Shown: one piece after another, positions 1-7,287 of the stretch
How positions within the stretch are numbered: the stretch's first letter is position 1
Layout: each line of letters opens with the position of its first letter
Assembly (NCBI GenBank): GCA_034096865.1
Contig: JAWQFJ010006281.1
Location: 122,501-132,500, forward strand
Direction of reading: 5' to 3'
Length of the DNA stretch: 10,000 bases
Source: Theodoxus fluviatilis
Taxonomy: Eukaryota > Mollusca > Gastropoda > Cycloneritida > Neritidae
The notes under the pieces: generated by a model
Database searches by the model: none
The model's input: the letters and a program-made list of their open reading frames with translations, nothing else
Told to the model about the DNA's origin: nothing
Position numbers and translations under genes: made by a program

Positions 1-69
1 CCCCTGTCCTCGGACTCGCATGATCGACTGTGAAGGGGTCTGGGGAGGACAAAGGAGGAATGAGGCGGT

Positions 70-421
70 GCAGGGAGTGTGTGAGTGTGTGCGTTTGTGT
101 GTGTATGTCTGTGTATGTGTGTGTGTGTTTGTGTGTGTATGTGTGTGTGTGTTTGTGTGTGTATGTCTGTGTATGTGTGTGAGTGTTTGTGTGTGTATGC
201 GTGTGAGTGAGAGTGAGTGTGTCTGTGTGTGTGTGTATGTGTGTGTGGGTGTGTATGAGTATTTGTGTGTGTGTTTGTGTGTATGTGTGTGTGTGTGAGA
301 GTGAGTGTGTGTGTGTGTGTAGTGTGTGAGTGAGAGTGAGTGTGCGTGTGTGTGTGTATGTGTGTGTGTATGAGTATTTGTGTGTATGTGTGTGTGTGTG
401 TGTATGTGTGTGAGTGAGAAT

Positions 422-465
<44 letters not shown>

Positions 466-515
466 GTGTGTGTAGTGTGTGTGTGTGTGTTGTGTTTTTG
501 AGTGTGTGTGGGCGT

Positions 516-540
<25 letters not shown>
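70..540. repeat. Compound GT microsatellite with GTGA and GTAT interruptions
   Basis: Almost the whole stretch is alternating GT, broken by TTTG, TATG and GAGTGAGAGTGAG interruptions. The longest pure run is (TG)18 at 425-460. The motif TATGAGTATTT occurs at 254 and again at 369, each followed by a similar GT and GAGTGAGA pattern, so part of the tract arose by duplication of a block of about 115 bp. Open frames here translate to runs of Cys-Val and are repeat artefacts. Long GT tracts can adopt Z-DNA and are usually polymorphic in length; both statements are general knowledge and were not tested here. Confidence 0.97.
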
Positions 541-570
<30 letters not shown>

Positions 571-590
571 GAGGGGGGGGGGGAGAAAGA
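541..590. repeat. GA microsatellite followed by an 11-G run
   Basis: A GA tract with one AAAG interruption covers 541-570. It is followed by 11 consecutive G (573-583) and a short GA-rich end. The strand is entirely purine for about 50 bases and abuts the GT tract with no spacer. Homopurine mirror-like tracts of this kind can form triplex (H-DNA) structures. That is a structural inference from composition. Confidence 0.93.
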
Positions 591-1045
591 GATTACGCGT
601 GTGTGTATGAGTGTACACGTGTCTCTGTGTTTCAATGAAGTCTATCATCCTTAAAAAGATCGCTGATTCCCCCACCCCCTACCCACACCCCGGAACTTTT
701 TTCAGTCGCAGATACACCCAGCTGACCACTTTTCCAGCAACCTTCATCACGCCCGAATGCCTAGGTCGTAAAAGTGTCACTCGTGCTTCTTTGCGAGACA
801 CAGTTACATCTAACCTTCATGACACAATAACAGTCACTGGGTAGCTGCGTAAATACAGAAGCAAACAAAACTGAGAGACTTTTGAACTCATGCGCATGAA
901 TCTGCTCGTCTATTTGCTACCTCGATCCCTTCGGATCCGTCGAAAGTTTACCTTGACTTTCACGCACGGTTGAGCAGAAAGCTTCTGTATACAATGTCCT
1001 ACTTGATGTCGGATTCTCATTCCAAACACCTTGTGACAGACGCAG
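591..1045. other. Unique non-coding stretch
   Basis: The sequence has mixed composition with no tandem structure. Short open frames are present (for example 611-844 on plus, 910-1125 on minus). They start inside repeat or SINE sequence, share no recognisable domain and have no coding-like bias that I can see. An 8-bp palindrome, CGGATCCG, lies at 932-939. I see no RNA gene or promoter element that I can support. Confidence 0.6.
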
Positions 1046-1456
1046 TTTCTTTGTTTTGTTTTTATTATTTTTATTAAAGGGATACATCCTATGATAAAGG
1101 TAAAGGTAGATGTGCTCTTTTTCATATTGCGACTTTTCCACCCCTTGATGGTTGCTCAAACCGCACACATTTACCCCCTGGTCATCGGGCTACCTCTTTT
1201 CATCACTCCAACACCATCACAACTCCCTGGAGAGCATACAACTAGGTTGCGGATGAACGCGCCAGAGTTATTTATCACCATTTTCCAGCTCAGCCCTCAC
1301 AGGTACCGGTTTTACTCCTGGGTGGGGAGAAGCAATGTGAGTAAAGCACCTTGCTCAAGGATGCAACTTTAGAATCCGCGCAGCTTCGAACACCACACCC
1401 ACCAGCTGCAAGCGACTGCAGGTCAAGCGCGCTTACCACTCAACCGCAGAGTCCCG
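1046..1456 (-). mobile_element. tRNA-derived SINE, minus strand
   Basis: Read on the minus strand, the element starts near 1456 with a tRNA-like head: GGTTGAGTGGTAAGCGC resembles a pol III A box of Ser/Leu-type tRNAs, and GTTCGAAGC (1383-1391) matches the B-box consensus GWTCRANNC exactly. A central domain follows (about 1300-1370), containing AGCAAGGTGCTTTACTC, a CTCCCCACCCAGG stretch and GAGTAAAACC. A body of about 220 bp comes next, and an A-rich tail (minus-strand reading of 1046-1075) ends the element. This order is typical of tRNA-type SINEs mobilised by a LINE partner. I could not find a clear target-site duplication, so the ends are approximate and the insertion is probably old. The same head and domain recur on the plus strand near 2085-2262. 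A 93-residue open frame at 1091-1372 on the opposite strand is judged spurious. The family name is not assigned. Confidence 0.8.
1383..1445 (-). promoter_or_regulatory. Internal pol III promoter-like A and B boxes of the minus-strand SINE
   Basis: The B box, minus-strand reading of 1383-1391, fits GWTCRANNC at every position. The A-box-like segment is the minus-strand reading of about 1427-1445. It carries GAGTGGTAAGCGC, which resembles the D-arm of Ser/Leu tRNAs. The spacing is compatible with a tRNA head that has a long variable arm. The tRNA fold itself looks degraded, so this is a relic promoter within a SINE and not a functional tRNA gene. Whether it is transcribed cannot be seen. Confidence 0.6.
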
Positions 1457-2084
1457 CGTATTTGCGTTGTTAGCTTGCCCCCCTGAAAATTCCGGGCGGA
1501 GGATCGAAGCAAGAGACGAACAAGTTTACTTCACTTTTTCGAGGAAAAAGAAATCTGGGCGGAGTAATTAAACGCAACATTGACGATGAGAAATACAGAA
1601 TACCTTATCGTCTCGACAAAAGAAACAAAGCAATAAATTAGTAAGCATCCTTCCCCATGGGGAGGCCGTGTATTATCCAACTGTCTTTTTGGTAAGAGCA
1701 TTCAGTCGACATGGGTTATCCTTGTTGTGTTACACATCTGGCAAACGCCCCATCACATTTACCTCCCTTGAGGACGCCTTGCCCATCACCTGTTCCCAGG
1801 TCGTCATTCGAGAATCATGTAATACTCGCGCTGGCGATGCCGTCTCAAAGGAGATCGGATTTACTGAAGAAAGCTACAGAGTGCTCATATCGCTGGAGAT
1901 AGCTACTTCAAAAAGGCAGTTGCAGTCGAGAAGCTTCATTTCTGCAGTCCCTCCACGAAAGTAGGTCACCGTTTAGTATAGGCGATCGTGATGGACTGTT
2001 TATAATGTGACCGTTAGAGATTAATCAGTGCAATAGCAAAGCCGTTATATTCCGACGGTTTCTTACACATTCAAGTACATATAT
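1457..2084. other. Unique non-coding stretch with two small hairpins
   Basis: No gene is supported. Two perfect or near-perfect hairpins are visible. One is CTTTTTC-GAG-GAAAAAG at 1534-1550 (7-bp stem, 3-nt loop). The other has GACGATGAG (1582-1590) pairing with CTTATCGTC (1604-1612), a 9-bp stem with one G-U pair and a 13-nt loop. A 98-residue open frame at 1668-1964 has no recognisable domain, signal or flanking gene structure and is not called as a gene. Splice-site or exon prediction could not be done by eye. Confidence 0.55.
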
Positions 2085-2262
2085 TTGGCCTCGTTGTTAA
2101 GACGCTCGCCTTCAATTGTGTGGCGTCTGGGAGGTGCGAGGTTCGAAACTGTGCGTATTCTCGAGTTGTTTCCTTTGGCAACGTGCTTCTACCGCAATGC
2201 CTCTCCTGCCGATGAGTAAAACCACTTGCTGGACATACAGTGGCGACCACGGGTGAAAATTC
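2085..2262 (+). mobile_element. Degraded tRNA-derived SINE, plus strand, related to the minus-strand copy
   Basis: The head starts near 2086 with TGGCCTCGTTGTTAAGACGC, an A-box/D-arm-like segment. GTTCGAAAC (2141-2149) follows and fits the B-box consensus GWTCRANNC. The next part, about 2155-2222, aligns by eye with the central domain of the minus-strand SINE: both have ATTCT, then AGTTG, TCCTT, GGCAA or GAGCAA, GTGCTT, TGCCTCTCC or TGCTTCTCC, and finally GAGTAAAACC. Downstream of that point the two copies stop resembling each other, and no A-rich tail is evident. This copy is either truncated, much older, or from a different family sharing the same head and domain. The right boundary is a guess. 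Confidence 0.7.
2086..2149 (+). promoter_or_regulatory. Internal pol III promoter-like A and B boxes of the plus-strand SINE
   Basis: The B box at 2141-2149 matches the consensus. The A-box-like segment at 2086-2096 matches only partly (TGGC is conserved but the AGTGG part has changed). The spacing between them is like that of a tRNA with a long variable arm. The downstream acceptor complement is not preserved, which argues against a real tRNA gene. Confidence 0.5.
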
Positions 2263-3184
2263 TCTAGGAAGTATTTCCGAAAATAACGCTCAACGAAAAG
2301 TCGTCATTATTGAAATCCCGTCAGATCAAGTACAAATCTGAATGTTACATTTCCACCATTTTGCAGAGAAACCTGGCGCTTTTGCAAGTGTGGGTCGAGT
2401 CGACTTCCTCAACTAATGACCTTGACAGAAAGGCCGAGCCGTGAAGGCCGATGAGCACAGCCAACGCAAAGCTTGCGTAATTTCCCCTGTGAATGAACAA
2501 GTGAAAAATAACTCTCAGCGACAGGCGGACGCCTCCTTGTGTGTATTTCTTTGTCCGTGTGACGTACGAGCACAATCCCTAGGTGTATCCAGTGCTCCGC
2601 TATACAATTTCCATATCCTGTTGCAGCGTCTCGTAGTTCCCGTTGAGACGTCTTCGCGCTCGTAGCAAGGTGGAAGGTGAGGAAAGTCTTTCACCAACTG
2701 GTTCTGCTCCGAGAGCAACTTTCATCACAGAGTCAACAGAGCGTCGCGTTCTTCAGAGTATTCGAGTCGAAGAAAAAATTCTCAAAAGGAACTTCTCCTT
2801 GCTCTCAAGCTGAAAATGTAGACTGAGCCATCTTCTTGTCGCGTTCTCGTTCACAACAGGACACTCATCCGTAGAAATTGGATATGGGCTTTCAGACAAT
2901 TCAGCACATATCCCGTTTAGCCCTTGCATCCGGTATGTAATGCGGTTGGTAGGTACGTACGCAGTTCTTTTGGGGGGTGGGAGTTGTTGTTGCTCAGGCA
3001 GTGGCAAAGGCAGACTACAGCTGCTGCAAGAAGCATGGGTGGCAACTGCAGCAGAAACATGGGACAAGATGATGAGATCAGCTTTAACAGGCTATGCGAG
3101 GCCATTGATCACGAAAATCACTCGAGCTGATCAGAGCGAGAGCAGGTCGGCATATATTTCCCCAGTTGTACACCTTTTACCAAT
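2263..3184. other. Unique non-coding stretch, CAG-rich near its right end
   Basis: No recognisable gene. The largest open frame outside the repeats in this part (104 codons, minus strand, 2753-3067) gives a low-complexity Ser/Pro/Gln-rich start and no domain I know. TCAGAT and ATCTGA form a small hairpin near 2320-2341. From about 2985 to 3075 the sequence becomes CAG/CTG-rich and includes GAAGCATGG, a short string also found within the large downstream array. This part may be a diverged outlier or a source of that array, but that is inference. Confidence 0.5.
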
Positions 3185-3250
3185 GTGTGTAGGGCTATGT
3201 GGTGGTGTGTAGGGCTATGTGGTGGTGTGTAGGCCTATTTGGTGGGTCTA
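3185..3250. repeat. Short tandem repeat, 20-bp unit, about 3 copies
   Basis: The string AGGGCTATGT at 3191-3200 recurs exactly 20 bp later at 3211-3220 and, with changes (AGGCCTATTT), at 3231-3240. The rest of the unit is TGTGT and GGTGG. Two copies are essentially identical and the third has diverged. The repeat lies about 50 bp left of the 4-kb array and is not related to it in sequence. Confidence 0.9.
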
Positions 3251-3302
3251 TTCTTATCCCCCAAATCTGCAAGGGATGTAGCAAGAGCACACGGTTCAAG
3301 AA

Positions 3303-4780
3303 CTAGCTGCAACGGCAGCAGAAGCAGATGAAGCATGGAGCAGCAGCAGTAGCAGAAGTAGCGACAGGCAACAGCAGTAACAGAAGCGGTAGCAGAAGTA
3401 GCAACAAGCAGCAACAGAAGCAGAAGTAGCAGCAGGCAACAACAGTAGCAGAAGAAGCAGCATGCAACAGCAGTAGCAGAAATAGCAGCAGGCAACAGCA
3501 GTAGCAGAAGCAGTAGCAGAAGAAGCAGCATGCAACAGCAGCAGCAGAAATAGCAGCAGGCAACAGCAGTAGCAGAAGCTGTAGCAGAAGTAGCAGCAAG
3601 CAACAGCAGTAGCAGAAATAGCAGCAGGGAAGAGCAGTAGCGGAAGAAGCAGCAGGCAACAGCAGTAGCGGAAGTAGCGACAGGCAACAGCAGTAGCAGA
3701 AGCAGAAGCAGAAGTAGCAGCAAGCAATAGCAGAAGCGGAAGTAGCAGCAGGCAACAACAGTAGCAGAAGAAGCAGCATGCAACAGCAGTAGCAGAAATA
3801 GCAGCAGGCAACAGCAGTAGCAGAAGCAGTAGCAGAAGAAGCAGCATGCAACAGCAGTAGCAGAACTAGCAGCAGGCAACAGCAGTAGCAGAAGCAGTAG
3901 CAGAAGTAGCAGCAAGCAACAGCAGTAGCAGAAGCAGTAGCAGAAGTAGCAGCAAGCAACAGTAGTAGCAGAAATAGCAGCAGGCAACAGCAGTAGCGGA
4001 AGAAGCAGCAGGCAACAACAGTAGCAGAAACAGTAGCAGAAGCAGTAGCGGAAGTAGCAGCAGGCAACATCAGTAGCAGAAGCAGTAGCAGAAGTAGCGA
4101 CAGGCAACAGCAGTAGCAGAAGCAGTAGCAGAAGTAGCAGCAAGCAACAGCAGTAGCAGAAATAGCAGCAGGCAACAGCAGTAGCAGAAGCAGTAGCAGA
4201 AGTAGCAGCAAGCAACAGCAGTAGCAGAAATAGCAGCAGGCAACAGCAGTAGCGGAAGAAGCAGCAGGCAACAGCAGTAGCAGAAGCAGTAGCAGAAGCA
4301 GTAGCGGAAGTAGCAGCAGGCAACAGCAGTAGCAGAAGCAGTAGCAAGAGCAGTAGCAGAAATAGCAGCAGGCAACAGCAGTAGCAGAAGTAGCGACAGG
4401 CAACAGCAGTAGCAGAAGCAGTAGCAGAAGCAGTAGCAGAAGTAGCGACAGGCAACAGCAGTAGCAGAAGCAGTAGCAGAAGCAGTGGCGGAAGTAGCAA
4501 CAGGCAACATCAGTAGCAGAAGCAGTAGCAGAAGTAGCGACAGGCAACAGCAGTAGCAGAAGCGATAGCAAGCAACAGCAGAAGCAGAAGAAGAATTGGA
4601 GCAGCAGTAGCAGAAGAAGCGACAGGCGACATCAGTAGCAGAAGCGGTAGCTGAAGTAGCAGCAATCAACAGCAGACGCAGAAGCAGCGACAGGCAACAG
4701 CAGTAGCAGAAACAGTAGCAGAAGAAGCATGGAGCAGCAGCAGTAGCAGAAGTAGCGACAGGCAACAGCAGGAGCAGAAG
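3303..4780. repeat. Array zone A: heterogeneous CAG/AGC-rich 28, 40 and 52-bp units
   Basis: Units here vary in length and carry variants such as GCGACAGG, GCAGCATG and AAATAGCAGCAGG. A block of 119 bp at 3423-3541 recurs without change at 3739-3857, an offset of 316 bp. A 48-bp block containing GAAGCATGGAG occurs at 3330-3377 and again at 4724-4771. These repeats show that the zone grew by duplication of multi-unit blocks as well as single units. Confidence 0.88.
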
Positions 4781-5580
4781 TGGTAGCAAGCAACAGCAGT
4801 AGCAGAAGCAGTAACGGAAGTAGCAGCAGGCAAGACCAGTAGCGGAAGCGGTAGCAGAAGTACCAGAAGGCAACACCAGTGGCAGAAGCGGTGGCAGAAG
4901 TAGTAGCAAGCAACAACAGTGGCAGAAGCGGTGGCAGAAGTAGTAGCAAGCAACAGCAGTAACAGAAACGGTAGAAGAAGTAGTAGCAAGCAACAGCAGT
5001 GGAAGAAACGGTAGCAGAAGTAGTAGCAAACAACATTACTAGCAGAAGCGTAGCAGAAGTAGCAGTAGGCGACAACAGTGGCAGAAGCGGTGGCAGAAGT
5101 AACAGCAAGCAACAGCAGTGGCAGAAGTAATAGCAAGCAACAGCAGTGGCAGATACGGTAGCAGAAGTAGTAGCAAGCAACAGTGGTAGCATAAGCGGTA
5201 GCAGAAGTAGCAGCAGGTAACAGCAGTGGCAGAAGTAGCAGCAGGTAACAGCAGTGGCAGAAGCGGTAGAAGTAGTAACAAGCAACAACAGTAGCAGAAG
5301 TAGCAGCAGGTAACAGCAGTGGCAGAAGTAGCAACAGGTAACAGCAGTGGCAGAAGTAGCAGCAGGTAACAGCAGTAGCAGAAGCGGTAGAAGTAGTAAC
5401 AAGCAACAACAGTAGCAGAAGTAGCAGCAGGTAAGAGCAGTAGCAGAAGTGTTAGCAGAAGTAGCAGCAGGTAACAGCAGTAGCAGAAACAGTAGAAGTA
5501 GTAACAAGCAACAGCAGTAGCAGAAGTAGCAGCAGGTTACAGCAGTGGCAGAAGCGGTAGCAGAAGTAGCAGTAATCAAC
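4781..5580. repeat. Array zone B: GTGGCAG / GCGGTGGCAG and CAGGTAACAG variants
   Basis: Here the 12-bp module often reads AGCGGTGGCAGA, the unit junction is GTAGTAGCAAG, and from about 5215 to 5550 it changes to CAGGTAACAG. Several units are 28 bp. A module with a 3-bp loss (GCGGTAGAAGTAG) appears near 5266 and again near 5387, 121 bp apart, which marks a local multi-unit duplication. Confidence 0.8.
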
Positions 5581-6431
5581 AGCAGTAGCAGACTCGGTTG
5601 CAGAAGAAGTGGCAAGCAACAGCAGTAGCAGACGCGGTAGCGGAAGTAGTGGCAAGCAACATCAGTAGCAGAATTAGCAGCAAGTAATAGCAGTAGCAGA
5701 CGCGGTAGCAGATGAAGTGGCAAGCACAGCAGTAGCAGACGCGGTAGCAGAAGTAGTGCCAAGCAACAGCAGTAGCAGACGCGGTAGCAGAAGTAGTGGC
5801 AAGCAACAGCAGTGACAGAAAAAGTAGTAGAAGTAGCAACTAGCAACAGCAGTAGAATAAGTAACAGCAGGTAGCAGCAGTAGCAGACGCGGTAGCAGAA
5901 GTAGTGGCAAGCAACAGCAGTAGCAGACGCGGTAGCAGAAGTAGTGGCAAGCAACAGCGGTGACAGAAAAAGTAGCAGAAGTAGCAACAAGCAACAGCAG
6001 TAGAAGTAGCAGCATGTAACAGCAGTAGCAGACGCGGTAGCAGAAGTAGTGGCAAGCAACAGCAGTAGCAGAAGCGGTGCAGAAGTAGCAGTAGGTAGCA
6101 ACAGTTGCAGAAGCGGTGGGAGAAGTAGCAACAGAGCATCAGCAGTAGCAGATGCGGTAGCAAAAGTAGTGGCAAGCAACAGCAGTGACAGAAAAAGTAG
6201 CAGAAGTAGCAAGATCAACAGCAGTAGAAGACGTAGCAGCAGGTAACAGCAGTAGCAGACGCGGTAGCAGAAGTAGCAACAAGCTACAACAGTAGAAGAA
6301 GTAGCAGCAGGTAACAGCTGTAGCAGATGCGGTAGCAGAAGTAGCAGCAGACAACAGCAGTGGCAGAAGCGGTAGCAGTAATAGCAGCAAGCAACAACAG
6401 TAGCAGACGCGGTAGCAGAAGTAGTGGCAAG
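5581..6431. repeat. Array zone C: 40-bp units with CpG-bearing GACGCGG module
   Basis: The typical unit is 40 bp and carries AGCAGACGCGGTAGCAGA, followed by AGTAGTGGCAAG. Each such unit adds CpG sites that are scarce in the other zones. Units are interrupted by shorter variants with GTGACAGAAAAAGTAG and by degenerate segments around 6060-6140, so this zone is less regular than those to its right. Confidence 0.8.
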
Positions 6432-6591
6432 CAACAGCAGTAGCAGAAGCGGTAGCAGTAGTAGCAGCAAGCAACAGCAGTAGCAGAAGCGGTAGCAGTA
6501 GTAGCAGCAAGCAACAGCAGTAGCAGAAGCGGTAGCAGTAGTAGCAGCAGACAACAGCAGTAGCAGAAGCGGTAGCAGAAGTAGCAGCAAG
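6432..6591. repeat. Array zone D: four regular 40-bp units
   Basis: CAACAGCAG starts at 6432, 6472, 6512, 6552 and 6592, exactly 40 bp apart. Units carry AGAAGCGGTAGCAG and GTAGTAGCAGCA. The zone is a short homogenised block between the CpG-rich zone and the 28-bp zone. Confidence 0.92.
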
Positions 6592-7287
6592 CAACAGCAG
6601 TAGCAGAAGTAGCTGCAGGCAATAGCAGTAGCAGAAGTAGCTGCAGGCACTAGCAGTAGCAGAAGTAGCTGCAGGCACTAGCAGTAGCAGAAGTAGCTGC
6701 AGGCACTAGCAGTAGCAGAAGTAGCTGCAGGCACTAGCAGTAGCAGAAGTAGCTGCAGGCACTAGCAGTAGCAGAAGTAGCTGCAGGCACTAGCAGTAGC
6801 AGAAGTAGCTGCAGGCACTAGCAGTAGAAGAAGTAGCTGCAGGCACTAGCAGAAGCAGTAGCAGAAGTAGCTGCAGGCACTAGCAGTAGCAGAAGTAGCT
6901 GCAGGCAATAGCAGTAGCAGAAGTATTGGCAAGCAACAGCAGTAGCAGAAGCGGTAGCAGAAGTAGCTGCAGGCACTAGCAGTAGCAGAAGTAGCTGCAG
7001 GCACTAGCAGTAGCAGAAGTATTGGCAAGCACTAGCAGTAGCAGAAGTAGCTGCAGGCACTAGCAGTAGCAGAAGTATTGGCAAGCACTAGCAGTAGCAG
7101 AAGTATTGGCAAGCACTAGCAGTAGCAGAAGTATTGGCAAGCACTAGCAGTAGCAGAAGTATTGGCAAGCACTAGCAGTAGCAGAAGTAGCTGCAGGCAA
7201 TAGCAGTAGCAGAAGTAGCTGCAGGCACTAGCAGTAGCAGAAGTAGCTGCAGGCACTAGCAGTAGCAGAAGTATTGGCAAGCAACAG
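6592..7287. repeat. Array zone E: homogenised 28-bp array, 24 units
   Basis: From 6592 to 7281 the spacing accounts for exactly 24 units. Of these, 22 are 28 bp, one is 34 bp (near 6845, extra 6 bp) and one is 40 bp (near 6930, extra 12-bp module). Two unit types alternate in patches: one carries AGCTGCAGG, which includes a PstI-type CTGCAG palindrome, and the other carries ATTGGCAAG. CACTAGCAG replaces CAACAGCAG in most units. The array ends abruptly in CAACAG at 7287. Confidence 0.95.

Larger units (their letters stand above)
3303..7287. repeat. 4-kb zoned minisatellite, units of 28 + 12n bp
   Basis: The plus strand is built almost entirely from CAGCAG, CAGTAG, CAGAAG and CAACAG words and is strikingly poor in T. 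Measured from one CAACAG to the next, units are 28 bp (4373 to 4401), 40 bp (6432 to 6472) or 52 bp (4321 to 4373; 4401 to 4453). The difference is one or two extra copies of a 12-bp module, AGCAGTAGCAGA or a variant. All three lengths leave a remainder of 1 on division by 3, so the reading frame rotates with each unit. On the minus strand all three frames lack stops (Leu-rich, Cys/Tyr-rich and Ala/Thr/Ser-rich). On the plus strand each frame meets TAG in turn. This accounts for the large minus-strand open frames (up to 672 codons, 4632-6650), which I do not call as genes. No homology to a real protein repeat is apparent. Confidence 0.96.

Noticed and set aside
1043..1471. Target-site duplication around the minus-strand SINE
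   Set aside because: Flanks share only loose T-rich similarity (TTTCTTTG versus TTTGCGTTG), which is not convincing.
1668..1964. 98-codon plus-strand open frame
   Set aside because: No domain recognised, and an overlapping frame is open as well. Not enough to call an exon.
2085..2160. Functional tRNA gene
   Set aside because: A and B boxes are present, but the acceptor stem does not pair and a SINE-type domain follows directly. It is better explained as a SINE head.
2753..3067. 104-codon minus-strand open frame with Ser/Pro/Gln-rich start
   Set aside because: The low-complexity part comes from CAG/CTG-rich DNA next to the array. The rest matches nothing I know.
4632..6650. 672-codon minus-strand open frame and its overlapping companions (3235-4571, 4070-5029), Leu/Ala-Thr-Ser/Cys-Tyr rich
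   Set aside because: They lie wholly inside the minisatellite or nearly so, switch composition each time the unit rotates the frame, and coexist in all three minus frames. That is what a stop-free repeat gives, not a gene.
3303..7287. Pathogenic-type pure CAG expansion
   Set aside because: Pure CAG runs are only a few units long and constantly interrupted by GTA, GAA and CAA. The array grows by longer units, not by triplet expansion.
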